Counted from the first letter of the stretch, positions 36,939 through 47,836 are shown. The stretch: 64,000 nucleotides of DNA from Candidatus Salinicoccus stercoripullorum (GCA_019113295.1 DXHR01000025.1:62001-126000), one strand, 5' to 3'. A program made the numbers and translations. Notes: generated from the letters alone by a model not told the origin.

Positions 36939-37246
36939 TACAGTTCCCCTTCCTGATACTTCCTGATGATTTCATCCGCCTCCCGGTCAAATGCCTTCGC
37001 CCGTCTCATATAGATTGTGACAAGCGTCCAGACCATGACAAAAAGCATCAATGCATAGATCCATGCCCATGAAATATTGCCGAACGCCTCATTATTGAGA
37101 ATCGTCGTATAGCTGGTGAGCACCGGAAAAAGCAGCGTTGCGATGATGAAGAAGACGCTGATAGGCATGATGAACCTGTTCCGCTTGCTGAGCAGGTCCT
37201 TGAATTCCTGTTGATGAGCAATCTTCTCATAGTCAATTTCTTTCAT
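36938..37246 (-). CDS. DUF485 membrane protein
   Basis: The small partner of ActP-type symporters. The protein has 102 residues with two hydrophobic segments (about 25-47 and 60-82) and charged ends, the DUF485 layout (LLSKRNRFIMPISVFFIIATLLFPVL). The ATG at 37246 has AAAGGGGGA about 7 nt upstream; the TTG two codons earlier lies between. It is coupled by overlap to the symporter. Its role is unknown, possibly a stability or regulatory subunit. Confidence 0.86.
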   Translation of the reverse strand: MKEIDYEKIAHQQEFKDLLSKRNRFIMPISVFFIIATLLFPVLTSYTTILNNEAFGNISWAWIYALMLFVMVWTLVTIYMRRAKAFDREADEIIRKYQEGEL

Positions 37247-37270
37247 TATCAAATCCCCCTTTATATTTTC

Positions 37271-37299
37271 ATTTTATTTCTTTATCAAAATTATGTCAA
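37271..37299 (-). promoter_or_regulatory. Promoter of the DUF485-symporter operon
   Basis: A perfect TTGACA (37294-37299) and TAAAAT (37271-37276) on the minus strand with a 17-bp spacer. Confidence 0.85.
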
Positions 37300-37335
37300 T
37301 TTTATGAATAATTAAAATAGCTATCTTTCAAGAAA

Positions 37336-37370
37336 TTAAAAAAGCACTCCATATTGATTTATGAAGTGCT
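37336..37370 (-). terminator. Terminator after the lipoprotein gene
   Basis: AGCACTTCAT and ATGGAGTGCT pair across a short loop on the minus strand, followed by six T. Confidence 0.78.
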
Positions 37371-37376
37371 GAAAAT

Positions 37377-38135
37377 TTACATGTTTTTCGGTTTTTCCAG
37401 GACATCGATTTCACCGATCCGTGTGTATTCCAGGTTGGATATCATATTGACCTCCCGGCCCTCATCCTCTAAAGTAAGCGTCATTTTACCGCCGGTATAC
37501 TGGTACTCGTCATTCAGCATCACTGTAATCTGGCCGTTCAGACTTTCGGCGCCATCCAGTGACTCCAGCATTTCCTGGTCAACGAAACTAGAAACATCTT
37601 CAGATGACCCGACCGGAAGCTGGATTTCATATCCCTCCTCCGTCTGTGTGGCATCGCCTGCTTTGAAAGCTTCCAGGCTTTGGACGATTTCACCGTAGGT
37701 GCTGCCGCCCATATCCACATTTGTCCCCTCTTCATTAATGCTTCCATCTTCATAAGTAAAATGATCGCCGTCTATCACGTAGTGGGAGTCCACTTCACTG
37801 CCGTTATCGACTTCGACTTTCACTTCATCCTGTTCACTTTGTGTAGTTATTGTGCGGACGACATTCTGGGCATCTCCTGAAGAGATGGTGAAAGTCTGTC
37901 TCGCTTCATAACTGGAAACATCCTCCCATTCAGCAACCGCCTGATCTATGATTTCAGAAGCGTCAGCTTCCGACTGCTGCCCTTCTCCAGGTTCTTCTGT
38001 CTGTCCCTGTTCTTCAGTTTCCCCGGAAGTATTCTGGGCATCCTCTCCGGTGTTTTCTTTCTGGCCTGAATTGCCCCCATTGCCGCAGGCAGTAAGAACC
38101 GCCGACAGCAGTGCAAATAATAATATCCTTTTCAT
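37377..38135 (-). CDS. Lipoprotein of unknown function
   Basis: The protein has 252 residues and an N-terminal lipoprotein signal peptide: MKRILLFALLSAVLTAC with lipobox LTAC, Cys17 being lipidated. A low-complexity acidic linker rich in Gly, Glu, Gln and Ser (about 18-60) follows, then a beta-rich domain with repeated strands (VVRTITTQSEQDEVKVEVD, HYVIDGDHFTYED, EYQYTGGKMTLTLE). The fold recalls DUF6612 or LppX/LolA-like lipid-binding lipoproteins; this is by pattern only. Single-gene transcript with its own promoter and terminator. Confidence 0.85.
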   Translation of the reverse strand: MKRILLFALLSAVLTACGNGGNSGQKENTGEDAQNTSGETEEQGQTEEPGEGQQSEADASEIIDQAVAEWEDVSSYEARQTFTISSGDAQNVVRTITTQSEQDEVKVEVDNGSEVDSHYVIDGDHFTYEDGSINEEGTNVDMGGSTYGEIVQSLEAFKAGDATQTEEGYEIQLPVGSSEDVSSFVDQEMLESLDGAESLNGQITVMLNDEYQYTGGKMTLTLEDEGREVNMISNLEYTRIGEIDVLEKPKNM

Positions 38136-38154
38136 TTAAGCCACCTCAACATCA

Positions 38155-38183
38155 TTATACCGGCATGCTGCAGTCTCCACAAC
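38155..38183 (-). promoter_or_regulatory. Promoter of the lipoprotein gene
   Basis: TTGTGG (38178-38183) and a perfect TATAAT (38155-38160) on the minus strand, 17 bp apart. Confidence 0.78.
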
Positions 38184-38200
38184 AATAAAAAGTGAATGTA

Positions 38201-38239
38201 AAAACCCCGGAAACCAGACTGTATCATAGTTTCCGGGGC
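38201..38239 (-). terminator. Rho-independent terminator after pyk
   Basis: CCCCGGAAAC and GTTTCCGGGG pair on the minus strand around a 14-nt loop, followed by five T. Confidence 0.92.
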
Positions 38240-38266
38240 CTGTGTCATGAAGTGACGGTGTTTATA

Positions 38267-40027
38267 TTACAATACATTCGCATGACCGCTGAATATGCAG
38301 TTCTGTTCTGCATCCAGCGTAATGACCATGCCGTCCTCCAATACTTCAAAAGCATCGGACGCACCAACAATTGTCGGCAGATCCAGGTTCAGCCCAACTA
38401 TTGCGCCATGTGAAGTCAGCCCGCCTTCAACCGTTACGATGCCGGCAGCTTTTTCAAGATGTTCTGTCATTTCCGGCTCCACAGACTGTGTGACGACAAT
38501 CTTATCTTCTATATCCTTTTCTTTTATCTCGGAAGCGGAGCCAAGGACGACGGCTTCCGCCACAGTGCTTCTTCGTCCGATGCCCTGAGCCCGTATTAAT
38601 ACATCGCCTACGATATGGAGCTTCATCAGATTCGTAGTGCCTGCTTCACCTGCAGGGACCCCTGCAGTAATGATCAGCAGATCGCCGTATGTTGCAAAAC
38701 CCTCTTCGAGGGCGGCTGTCACCGAAGTGTTGAGAAGTGCATCCGTATCTCTCCTGCCTTCTTTCAGTACAGGATGGACACCCCAGACGAGCTGAAGCTG
38801 ACGGGCAACCTGGTCATGCGGTGTGACGGCTACGATTTCTGCATGGGGCCGGTATTTGGAAATCATCCTCGCTGTATGTCCGGATTCTGTCGCTGCAACT
38901 ATCGCCTTGCATTGGAGATTCAGTGCTGTATGGGCAACTGAGACACCGATTGCTGTAACCATATTCGTCTGCAGTGATTTTGTCCGCTCTGACAGAAGCT
39001 TCTTATAATCCTGTGCATCTTCCGCTGACAAAGCAATGCTGGCCATCGTCTGTACGGACTCCAGAGGATAGTCACCTGCTGCTGTTTCTCCGCTGAGCAT
39101 AACTGCATCTGTGCCGTCATATATCGCGTTGGCGACATCACTCGCTTCAGCGCGCGTACATCTCGGGTTATGCTGCATGGAATCCAGCATCTGTGTGGCG
39201 GTAATTACCGGTTTCCCTATCAGATTACATTTTTTAATGAGTTCCTTCTGTACCATCGGTACTGATTCAGGCGGAATCTCAACACCCATGTCTCCGCGGG
39301 CAACCATAAGGCCGTCTGAAATTTCAAGTATGCTGTCGATGTTGTCGATTCCTTCCTGATTCTCTATTTTCGGGATTATTTTGATGAATTCTGCTGATTT
39401 TTCCTCGAGCAGTTCACGGATTTCAAGTACATCGCTGTTTGTACGGATGAAACTTGCTGCGATGAAATCGATATTCTCATCTATGCCGAAAATGATATCT
39501 TCACGGTCTTTATCGGTGATGCCCGGAAGCTTCACGGATACACCGGGAACATTGACGCCTTTTTTATTTTTAAGGACACCATCGTTCAGTACACGGCAGT
39601 GGATCTCACCTCTGTCATGCTGGATATTCTCTATTTTGAGTTCGATAAGGCCGTCATCCAGCAGGATGCGGTCCTCGGTATCCACATCATCGATTAGTCC
39701 CGGATAAGTGATGGAAAACTTTTCGCTGTTGCCCGTTACCTCCTCCATCGCGACGATGATCTCCTGGTCTTTCTTAAGTTCCACGGCTCCGCCTTCCATA
39801 CTGTGCGTGCGTATTTCAGGTCCTTTTGTATCAAGCAGTATCGCCACTGTCTTACCGAGTTTACCGGCAGTTTCCCTGATATTTCTGATGCGTGAGCGAT
39901 GTTCCTCGTGATCTCCATGGGAAAAATTGAGACGTGCCACGTTCATCCCTGCTTTAATCAGTTTTTCAAGCATCTCCGGATGTTCGGAAGCCGGGCCGAT
40001 AGTACATACGATTTTTGTATTACGCAT
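38267..40027 (-). CDS. pyk: Pyruvate kinase with C-terminal PEP-utiliser domain
   Basis: The last glycolytic step, PEP plus ADP to pyruvate plus ATP. The protein has 586 residues, longer than the 470 of E. coli because of a C-terminal domain related to the PEP-utilising mobile domain ([25 protein letters not shown], about 520-550), as in Bacillus and staphylococci. Core motifs are [38 protein letters not shown] and TATQMLDSM. It is 13 bp after pfkA and shares its promoter. Confidence 0.97.
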   Translation of the reverse strand: MRNTKIVCTIGPASEHPEMLEKLIKAGMNVARLNFSHGDHEEHRSRIRNIRETAGKLGKTVAILLDTKGPEIRTHSMEGGAVELKKDQEIIVAMEEVTGNSEKFSITYPGLIDDVDTEDRILLDDGLIELKIENIQHDRGEIHCRVLNDGVLKNKKGVNVPGVSVKLPGITDKDREDIIFGIDENIDFIAASFIRTNSDVLEIRELLEEKSAEFIKIIPKIENQEGIDNIDSILEISDGLMVARGDMGVEIPPESVPMVQKELIKKCNLIGKPVITATQMLDSMQHNPRCTRAEASDVANAIYDGTDAVMLSGETAAGDYPLESVQTMASIALSAEDAQDYKKLLSERTKSLQTNMVTAIGVSVAHTALNLQCKAIVAATESGHTARMISKYRPHAEIVAVTPHDQVARQLQLVWGVHPVLKEGRRDTDALLNTSVTAALEEGFATYGDLLIITAGVPAGEAGTTNLMKLHIVGDVLIRAQGIGRRSTVAEAVVLGSASEIKEKDIEDKIVVTQSVEPEMTEHLEKAAGIVTVEGGLTSHGAIVGLNLDLPTIVGASDAFEVLEDGMVITLDAEQNCIFSGHANVL

Positions 40028-40040
40028 TTATGATTTCCTC

Positions 40041-41021
<981 letters not shown>

Positions 41022-41034
41022 TTATCTTAAACTA

Positions 41035-41063
41035 AAAATAGCATATCAGTACACCTTAGCCAA
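41035..41063 (-). promoter_or_regulatory. Candidate promoter of pfkA-pyk
   Basis: TTGGCT (41058-41063) and TATTTT (41035-41040) on the minus strand with a 17-bp spacer. A cre-like motif lies 8 bp above the -35. Confidence 0.6.
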
Positions 41064-41071
41064 GTATTGCC

Positions 41072-41086
41072 GCTCTGAAACCGCTT
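41072..41086. promoter_or_regulatory. cre-like motif shared with citZ (pfkA copy)
   Basis: GCTCTGAAACCGCTT, the same 15 nt as at 35285-35299. In this copy TGAAACCGCTTTACA would be a cre with one extra base. Centred near -51 relative to the predicted start, a position where CcpA can activate. Confidence 0.45.
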
Positions 41087-41093
41087 TACACAC

Positions 41094-41124
41094 AAAAAGA
41101 ACAGCCGCCATTAAGACTGTTCTT
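41094..41124 (-). terminator. Rho-independent terminator over the accA stop codon
   Basis: AAGAACAG and CTGTTCTT pair on the minus strand with the stop codon in the loop, followed by a T run. It separates accA from pfkA. Confidence 0.8.
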
Positions 41125-42064
41125 CATAAACACCAATATCCATATATTTCTGATAACGGTCTTCCATAAGGGCATCTCTGTCCAGCTGCGACAGTTCGGC
41201 CAGATGTTTCCAGAGTACTCCGTCGAGCATCTCGTATACAGCATCCTTATCATTGTGTGCACCGCCCTGGGGTTCTGCGATCACTTCATCTGCAATGCCA
41301 AGTTCCTTCAGGTCGTCCGCAGTAATTTTGAGTGATTCTGCCGATATCTCCTTCAAAGAAGCATCTTTGAAAAGGATACTTGCCGCCCCTTCAGGGGAAA
41401 TCACTGAATAAGTAGCATTTTCAAGCATCAGGAGCCGGTTGCAGACACCGAGCGCCAAAGCACCACCTGAACCGCCCTCACCTATCACCACGCTGATGAC
41501 GGGCACTTTCAGCCCGGCCATTTCAACGAGATTGCGTGCAATGGATTCACTCTGGCCCCGTTCTTCCGCCGCTCTGCCGGGATATGCACCTTTTGTATCG
41601 ATGAAACAGATGATCGGGCGGTTGAATTTATCCGCCTGCTTCATGAGCCTCAGGGCTTTTCTGTAGCCGTCCGGATGGGCCATGCCGAAATTACGCTTTA
41701 TGTTATCTTTCGTATCACGACCGCGCTGATGGCCGATGATTGTGACCGGCGTACCTTTATAGGTGGCGATGCCCCCGACAATCGCCGCATCATCGCTGTA
41801 CACCCGGTCTCCGAAAAATTCGATGAAGTCATCGAACATTGCATCGATGTATTCAAGTGTCGTCGGACGGTTTATATATCTCGCAATCTCCACACGCTGC
41901 CACGGTGTAAGATTATTGTATATTTCATTCTTCTTGTCCGTTACTTTCTTTTCAAGAAAACTGATTTCCTTCGTCAGATCCAGCTTGTTTTTCGCCGCAT
42001 ACTTTTCCAGTTCCCTTATTTTCTCTTCAAGTTCCTGTATGGGTTTCTCAAATTCGAACGCCAT
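41111..42064 (-). CDS. accA: Acetyl-CoA carboxylase carboxyltransferase subunit alpha
   Basis: Half of the carboxyltransferase that makes malonyl-CoA for fatty acid synthesis. The protein has 317 residues with an N-terminal helical region ([20 protein letters not shown]) and a crotonase-type core ([69 protein letters not shown]). It starts 2 bp after accD, a coupled pair, and ends the malic enzyme-regulator-accDA operon. Confidence 0.97.
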   Translation of the reverse strand: MAFEFEKPIQELEEKIRELEKYAAKNKLDLTKEISFLEKKVTDKKNEIYNNLTPWQRVEIARYINRPTTLEYIDAMFDDFIEFFGDRVYSDDAAIVGGIATYKGTPVTIIGHQRGRDTKDNIKRNFGMAHPDGYRKALRLMKQADKFNRPIICFIDTKGAYPGRAAEERGQSESIARNLVEMAGLKVPVISVVIGEGGSGGALALGVCNRLLMLENATYSVISPEGAASILFKDASLKEISAESLKITADDLKELGIADEVIAEPQGGAHNDKDAVYEMLDGVLWKHLAELSQLDRDALMEDRYQKYMDIGVYEEQS

Positions 42065-42066
42065 GA

Positions 42067-42918
42067 CTACACCCCGCTATGCATTCTGAGTATTTTTCCG
42101 AGATAGTCTTTCATATCAGTACGGTCGACAACCCTGTCAAGCTGTCCGTGTTTAAGCAGGAATTCCGCCGTCTGGAAATCGTCGGGCAGTTTCTCCTTAA
42201 TGGTCTCTTCGATGACACGCCTGCCCGCAAAGCCGATGAGAGCGCCGGTTTCAGCCAGATTGATATCCCCGACTGAAGCAAAGCTTGCCGACACACCTCC
42301 TGTTGTGGGGTTCGTCATATAGGCAATGTATAAAAGCCCTGCCTGACTGTGCTTTTCAATCGCCACACTTACCTTGGCCATCTGCATCAGGGAGACGATT
42401 CCTTCCTGCATGCGGGCACCGCCGCTCGCTGTGAACACGATGACCGGCAGTCCTCTGTCAGTGGCGTAATTGAATGATCTGGCAAGTTTTTCGCCGACAG
42501 CAGAACCCATGCTCCCCATTCTGAAGCGTGGATCCATGATGGCGACAACCGACCGCGTACCATCTATTTCACCTTCTGCACAGACTACCGCTTCATTCAG
42601 GCCGGTCTTCTGCCGGTCTTTTTCAAGCTTCGATCCATAATTCGGGAATTCAAGCGGGTTGGCAGATGTCACTTCTTCAAAAAGCACTGTAACCGTACCT
42701 TCATCCATCAGCGCCTCCATGCGTTCGACGCTGGTGATCGGCAGATGGTGGTTGCAGTTTGTGCAGACATTCAGCCTTTTATAAAGTTCTTTCGAATAAA
42801 GGATCTTTTTACAGTTCGGGCATTTGGTCATGATTGAAGCACTATTTTCGAATGTACCATCATTCGAGTTGGTTTCATTTACTTTTTTATTCAGCTTGGA
42901 AAACAAGTCTTTTAGCAT
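42067..42918 (-). CDS. accD: Acetyl-CoA carboxylase carboxyltransferase subunit beta
   Basis: The partner of AccA. The protein has 283 residues. An N-terminal zinc ribbon ([18 protein letters not shown], about residues 34-60) is followed by the crotonase-like domain ([51 protein letters not shown]). It lies between the short GntR-type regulator gene and accA. Confidence 0.97.
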   Translation of the reverse strand: MLKDLFSKLNKKVNETNSNDGTFENSASIMTKCPNCKKILYSKELYKRLNVCTNCNHHLPITSVERMEALMDEGTVTVLFEEVTSANPLEFPNYGSKLEKDRQKTGLNEAVVCAEGEIDGTRSVVAIMDPRFRMGSMGSAVGEKLARSFNYATDRGLPVIVFTASGGARMQEGIVSLMQMAKVSVAIEKHSQAGLLYIAYMTNPTTGGVSASFASVGDINLAETGALIGFAGRRVIEETIKEKLPDDFQTAEFLLKHGQLDRVVDRTDMKDYLGKILRMHSGV

Positions 42919-42937
42919 ACTTAACCCCTTGTTTCTA

Positions 42938-43363
42938 TTACGAATTGAAGGCTCGTGAATATTTATCGAGCAAAACGTGAATTTTTTTTAATATTTGATT
43001 ATCATCGTCATAGACAGACATGTCTTCATCGTCATGCTTCGACCTGACATGATTTTCAATCATTTCTTTGATCTCTATGATTTCATCCTTCTGTCTTTTT
43101 GTTCTGATGAGATACTTTCCGATCAATTGGAATAATTGATGGTTGTCTATATCGGCGAGGAAAGTGCCTTCCCCGCGGCGTACATAGATGATGCCAAGCA
43201 GTTCAAGGGCTCTGAGTGCTTCTCTGACACTCTGCCGGCTGACATTCAGCTTATCCTTCAGGTACCTCTCGCTCGGCAGCTTTTCGCCAACCTGGATATT
43301 TTCGGCTTCCACCAGGTTGTGGATCTGTTCTACGATATGTTCCAAACCCGTTCTTTCTTCCAT
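42938..43363 (-). CDS. Short GntR-family regulator, FadR-type DNA-binding domain
   Basis: A 141-residue protein with a clear GntR winged helix in its first 70 residues ([45 protein letters not shown] pattern, which ends in the family wing). FadR-subfamily members normally carry an FCD ligand domain of about 130 more residues; here only about 70 helical, charged residues follow, so the effector domain is short or missing. It lies between malic enzyme and accD. A TGGTnnnACCA operator stands at the operon start (44620-44634), so it is likely autoregulatory. The effector is unknown. Confidence 0.88.
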   Translation of the reverse strand: MEERTGLEHIVEQIHNLVEAENIQVGEKLPSERYLKDKLNVSRQSVREALRALELLGIIYVRRGEGTFLADIDNHQLFQLIGKYLIRTKRQKDEIIEIKEMIENHVRSKHDDEDMSVYDDDNQILKKIHVLLDKYSRAFNS

Positions 43364-43376
43364 AGTCCCCCCGTGA

Positions 43377-44600
43377 TTACTGCGTCAGTTTTAACGCATT
43401 CTGGTAGACCTCTTCCGGATCCACTTTGATACGGCTGACTCCGCTTTCCATAGCCGCTTTTGCCACTGCTTTTGCAACGTTGGGAGCGACTTCCTTGTTG
43501 AATGCATCCGGGATGACATAATCGGCCCTCAGTTCGTCTTCAGAAATCAGATCGGCAATTGCAACGACAGCCGCCTTTTTCATCTCGTCATTGATATGCG
43601 TCGCACGCACATCCAGTGCACCCCTGAATATGCCGGGGAAGGCAAGTACGTTGTTGATCTGGTTCGGGAAATCACTGCGGCCCGTGCCTATGATACTTGC
43701 GCCTGCAGCTTTTGCTGTATCAGGCATGATTTCAGGATTCGGATTCGCCATGGCGAAGATGATTGGATCCTCTGCCATTGTCTTCACCATCTCCTCGGTC
43801 AATGCACCTTCGATGGAAACTCCAATGAATACATCGGCATCCTGGATTACGTCTTCAAGGCCACCTTCAACCTGATCCTGATTTGTAAACTGTGCGATTT
43901 TTTCCTTGACCGGATTCATGCCGTTCGGACGGCCTTCATAGATTGCACCTCTTGAATCACACATGATCATCTCTTTTACGCCGAAGCTGTACAGAAGTTT
44001 GACAATTGCCACTCCGGCAGCCCCCGCACCGTTCAGGACGACCTTGATCTTATTCAGAGAACGATCAGTCAGCTTCAACGCATTCATGAGACCACTCAAA
44101 GTCACGATTGCAGTGCCGTGCTGATCGTCATGGAACACCGGGATATCCGTCTCGCGGCTCAGTCTCGCCTCAATTTCAAAACATCTCGGTGCAGAAATAT
44201 CCTCCAGATTGATTCCTCCAAAAATGGGAGTCATCAGTTTGACCGTGTTGACGATCTCATCCACATCGTTCGTCTCGAGTGCTATCGGGAAAGAATCGAC
44301 GCCGGCAAAATTTTTGAAAAGCGCACTTTTGCCTTCCATTACAGGCAGGCTCGCCTTCGCACCGATATTGCCGAGACCGAGTACTGCGGAGCCGTCGGTC
44401 ACCACACCAACCGTGTTGCTTTTAATCGTATAGTCGAAGACTGTGCGGTCATCCTCATAAATCTCTTTGCACGGCTCGGCAACACCCGGGGAGTAGGCCA
44501 GGCTGAGTGCCTCCCTGTCTTTGATCTCCACCTTGGAATTTACTGATAGTTTTCCCTGCTTCTGCTTGTGCATGTGTAGTGCATCATCTCTTAGCGACAA
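43377..44600 (-). CDS. NAD(P)-dependent malic enzyme (YtsJ type)
   Basis: Oxidative decarboxylation of malate to pyruvate with CO2 and NAD(P)H; the YtsJ type commonly supplies NADPH. The protein has 407 residues. Motifs are SLAYSPGVAEPC, GLGNIGAKASLPVMEGKSALFK, GINLEDISAPRCFEIE, PVFHDDQHGTAIV and the nucleotide-binding VLNGAGAAGVAIVKLL. The start is a TTG 6 nt after AGGGAG. First gene of an operon with the GntR regulator and accD-accA; in B. subtilis ytsJ also lies beside accDA and dnaE. Cofactor preference is not certain from sequence. Confidence 0.93.
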   Translation of the reverse strand: MSLRDDALHMHKQKQGKLSVNSKVEIKDREALSLAYSPGVAEPCKEIYEDDRTVFDYTIKSNTVGVVTDGSAVLGLGNIGAKASLPVMEGKSALFKNFAGVDSFPIALETNDVDEIVNTVKLMTPIFGGINLEDISAPRCFEIEARLSRETDIPVFHDDQHGTAIVTLSGLMNALKLTDRSLNKIKVVLNGAGAAGVAIVKLLYSFGVKEMIMCDSRGAIYEGRPNGMNPVKEKIAQFTNQDQVEGGLEDVIQDADVFIGVSIEGALTEEMVKTMAEDPIIFAMANPNPEIMPDTAKAAGASIIGTGRSDFPNQINNVLAFPGIFRGALDVRATHINDEMKKAAVVAIADLISEDELRADYVIPDAFNKEVAPNVAKAVAKAAMESGVSRIKVDPEEVYQNALKLTQ

Positions 44601-44619
44601 ATTGATCTCCCTTTCTCTG

Positions 44620-44634
44620 AGTGGTCATACCACT
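44620..44634. promoter_or_regulatory. FadR-type operator on the malic enzyme-accDA transcription start
   Basis: AGTGGTCATACCACT: two 6-bp arms AGTGGT/ACCACT around 3 bp. It fits the FadR-subfamily pattern TNGTNNNACNA with the TGGT/ACCA core used by PdhR and LldR. It lies from about -2 to +13 relative to the predicted start. Confidence 0.75.
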
Positions 44635-44638
44635 TTTA

Positions 44639-44667
44639 ATATTAACATTATCGATATTGTGTGACAA
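44639..44667 (-). promoter_or_regulatory. Promoter of the malic enzyme-regulator-accD-accA operon
   Basis: TTGTCA (44662-44667) and TAATAT (44639-44644) on the minus strand with an exact 17-bp spacer. Predicted start near 44632, inside the operator at 44620-44634. Confidence 0.78.
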
Positions 44668-44671
44668 CAAA

Positions 44672-47600
44672 TTATCTTAAAATACGTATGTCCTCTTTAT
44701 TCAAAGTAGATATCAGCGCCGGCAGATCCTGCAGCTTCACCCTGCCGATCTCTTCACGATTCCCGAAATCAAGCACAGGAATTCCGGCATTGCCGAGAAA
44801 TCCGCTGAAATCGTACTTGCCGGCATGCCTTACGAACACCTTCCTGGCTGATTTCAAATATTCCTTTTCGAAAATCTCAGGAGACGCGACATCATCTATG
44901 ATGAGCTGTTTTTGCCCTTTTCTCTCTTCAATCCTGCCGGAGGTCACGAGCATCTTCTCAGACAGCCTGCCGTGGATGTTGAAGTAGACTTTTGGGAAAA
45001 TGACCGCCTCCATCTCACGAAAGCCGTCGGAAACACTGGCGAATGCCATGTTCTGCCCTTTTTTGGTCCTGATCACTTTCACTTTCTCATAGAACAGCAG
45101 GTAATCGCCGTTCCGATTGTTGTGATGAAGCAGTGTAAAAGGAATGTACTGCATATCCCTGTGCATAATTTTGACCGGGTGCTCCGAGATGTAGAAACCG
45201 AATACTTCCTTCTCCCCTTCAATCATTTCCAGTGGATCCATCTCATCTGCATACTGGTACTCTTTTTTTACACTGAAGCCCAATGTACTCAGAAAGGAAT
45301 CATGTGAATACTCTTCAGTATTTATGTTATCCACCATGGAGAGGGACTGAAGCATCGTTTTCCTGTTTTCCTGAAAACTGTCCAGTGCGCCTGAATTGAT
45401 CAGCTGCCTCAGAATCTTTTTATTCAGATTAACTTTCTCCACGCGGGTTTTCAGATCATAGAGATCTTTGAAAGGCCCCTTACTCCGCTCATCTATTATG
45501 GCTTCAGCCGTCCGGAATGTAATCCCGCTAATCATTCCGAGCCCCAGCCTGATACCGCCCCCCGCCGTGTTCATCCAGGCTGAACGGTTGATGTCCGGAG
45601 GCAGGATATCTATCCTCAGCTGCCTGATTTCATCGGTTACCTGTTTCATCTTCGCATCGTTGCCGAAATGGTGCGTCAGAATAACGGAATAAAAAATCTC
45701 GGGATATTTTGTCTTTATATACGCCAGTATATAGGAGATGCGGCTGTATGCAATCGCATGGCTTTTTACAAAACCATAGTCGGCAAATTCCATGATCAGA
45801 TTGAAAATGGACTGTCCGAGCTCAGCTCCATACCCCCTGGAAGCCGCCCCCTGTTCAAAATGGGAGCGTTCCTTCTCAAGCCGCACCCTGTCCTTCTTGC
45901 TCATTGCACGTCTTAGTATATCCGCCTCTGCATATGAATAGCCTGCTATTTTAGCGGCAATTTGCATAATTTGTTCCTGATATACTATGACACCGTACGT
46001 CTCCTCCAGTATCTCTGCGAGATCAGGATGCGGGTACGACACTTTGCCGGGATTCTCCTTCCCTTCTATGAAACGCGGGATCTCCTTCATCGGGCCGGGC
46101 CTGTACAGCGCGTTCACAGCAGCCAGGTCCAGAAAAACCTTAGGATTCACATCCTGGATGACTTTGCGTATGCCATCTGATTCGAGCTGGAATATGCCGA
46201 GAGTGATCCCCTTGGCGAGGAGACGGTAGACATCCGGTTCATCGAGAGGAATATGCTTCATGTCAAAGTCCGGTTCTGTCTGCCGTATTTTATTGACCAT
46301 GTACTTGATCAGCGACAGGTTCCTGAGACCGAGTACATCAATTTTAAGCAGTCCCGCCGATTCCACTTCCGTCATCGTCCATTGGCTCAGAGTATGTCCA
46401 TCCGGGAAAATGACAGGTACGACGTCTGTCAGTGGGCTTTCACTCAGCAGCACACCCGCAGCATGTGTCGAAGAATGTCTCGGCAACCCTTCGATCTTCA
46501 TGCATATGTCCCTGAAAACCCTGTATTTGTTGTCAGTCTCCATAAGCGCGTGGAAATTGTCCGATGAAAAAGCTTTTTCAAGTGTCACACCCGGACCGTC
46601 CGGAATGATGCCTGAGACGAGCTTCAGCTCCTCATCTGTAAACCCGAGGACACGCCCGACGTCCCGGGCCGCCATCTTCGCACTGAGAGTACCGTAGGTT
46701 ATGATGTGCGCGACGTTCATTGTGCCGTATTTATCTATGAGGTAATCGACAATTTCGTCCCGCCGGGTATCTTCGAAGTCGATATCTATATCAGGCATCG
46801 TCACACGTTCAGGATTGAGAAAACGTTCGAACAGCAGGTTGTATTTAAGCGGATCTATCTCTGTAATATTCAAAAGATATGATACGAGGCTGGCACTCGA
46901 AGAACCCCGCCCGGGGCCGACATAGATGCCGGCATTTTTGGCGTAATTCACTGCATCCTGTACAATCAGGAAATAATCCTCATATCCCATTTCGATGATG
47001 ATGCCGTATTCATACTCGAGGCGCTCCCGGTAGCTCTTCCGGTCCCCGGCCACCTCCGACAGTCTGCTTACGAGCAGCTGCCAGAGATATTCCTTCGAAT
47101 CGTGGTTGTCAGGATGGGGGAACACGGGCAGCACATTCTCCGTTTCCGGGATTGATACATTGCACTTTTGTGCAATTTGCCTGTTGTGTTCCAGACAGGA
47201 ACGCTCGTCCTCTGTCAGGTCCTGATGCGTTTTGACGAAAGCCGTCCCTGACCGGTCACTGATTTCATCGGCATCAAGCTTCACATTGTCTCGGATTGCG
47301 TTTAAAACCGTGAGTGCCGGCAGCCCGGACGGGGAGAGATAGCGGGAGGTTTCCGCATAGACCCTGGTATAGGCACCGCCGCTGACAGTATGGGACTGAT
47401 ATTTGTCGCTTTCTTCCGTACTCATGGCATCCAGGATCTCCACTCCGGCGTCATCCGTTGCCACGGCGACGCATTCTTTTATATTGTCTGCGAGGAATCT
47501 GAGAGGGGTGTGTACAATCGACTTATAGGACAGCATCGCCGACAGCCTTATGAGCTCCCTGTAGCCGCGGTCATTCTTTGCAATCAGTATCAGCGGTATG

Positions 47601-47824
47601 CCATCAAGCCCGTCAGCGACTTTTATCTCCATCCCCGCGAGTGGTTTTACATCGTATCCGGGTGCTTTCTGCAAAAAGCTGTAGACACCGTGCAACCGGT
47701 TGAAATCTGTCAGAGCAACAGCATGCTGCCCATCATCGGAAACCTTTTTTAAAAGTTCATCAATTTTGATGCTGCTGTTTAAAAAATCAAAGCAGCTGTG
47801 TACGTTCAAATTGATCATGGACAA
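44672..47824 (-). CDS. dnaE: DNA polymerase III subunit alpha, DnaE type
   Basis: The second replicative polymerase of Firmicutes, extending primers before PolC. The protein has 1050 residues, like the staphylococcal form. An N-terminal PHP domain is degenerate (NLNVHSCFDFLNS, ALTDFNRLHG). The palm domain has GPGRGSSSASLVSYLL and PDIDIDFEDTRRDEIVDYL with the catalytic Asp residues; fingers YGVIVYQEQIMQIA; then a helix-hairpin-helix and C-terminal OB domain (KVKVIRTKKGQNMAFASVSDG). The TTG at 47824 has AAAGGAG 5 nt upstream; the ATG at 47818 is an alternative. Confidence 0.96.
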   Translation of the reverse strand: MSMINLNVHSCFDFLNSSIKIDELLKKVSDDGQHAVALTDFNRLHGVYSFLQKAPGYDVKPLAGMEIKVADGLDGIPLILIAKNDRGYRELIRLSAMLSYKSIVHTPLRFLADNIKECVAVATDDAGVEILDAMSTEESDKYQSHTVSGGAYTRVYAETSRYLSPSGLPALTVLNAIRDNVKLDADEISDRSGTAFVKTHQDLTEDERSCLEHNRQIAQKCNVSIPETENVLPVFPHPDNHDSKEYLWQLLVSRLSEVAGDRKSYRERLEYEYGIIIEMGYEDYFLIVQDAVNYAKNAGIYVGPGRGSSSASLVSYLLNITEIDPLKYNLLFERFLNPERVTMPDIDIDFEDTRRDEIVDYLIDKYGTMNVAHIITYGTLSAKMAARDVGRVLGFTDEELKLVSGIIPDGPGVTLEKAFSSDNFHALMETDNKYRVFRDICMKIEGLPRHSSTHAAGVLLSESPLTDVVPVIFPDGHTLSQWTMTEVESAGLLKIDVLGLRNLSLIKYMVNKIRQTEPDFDMKHIPLDEPDVYRLLAKGITLGIFQLESDGIRKVIQDVNPKVFLDLAAVNALYRPGPMKEIPRFIEGKENPGKVSYPHPDLAEILEETYGVIVYQEQIMQIAAKIAGYSYAEADILRRAMSKKDRVRLEKERSHFEQGAASRGYGAELGQSIFNLIMEFADYGFVKSHAIAYSRISYILAYIKTKYPEIFYSVILTHHFGNDAKMKQVTDEIRQLRIDILPPDINRSAWMNTAGGGIRLGLGMISGITFRTAEAIIDERSKGPFKDLYDLKTRVEKVNLNKKILRQLINSGALDSFQENRKTMLQSLSMVDNINTEEYSHDSFLSTLGFSVKKEYQYADEMDPLEMIEGEKEVFGFYISEHPVKIMHRDMQYIPFTLLHHNNRNGDYLLFYEKVKVIRTKKGQNMAFASVSDGFREMEAVIFPKVYFNIHGRLSEKMLVTSGRIEERKGQKQLIIDDVASPEIFEKEYLKSARKVFVRHAGKYDFSGFLGNAGIPVLDFGNREEIGRVKLQDLPALISTLNKEDIRILR

Positions 47825-47836
47825 CTGTGCTCCTTT

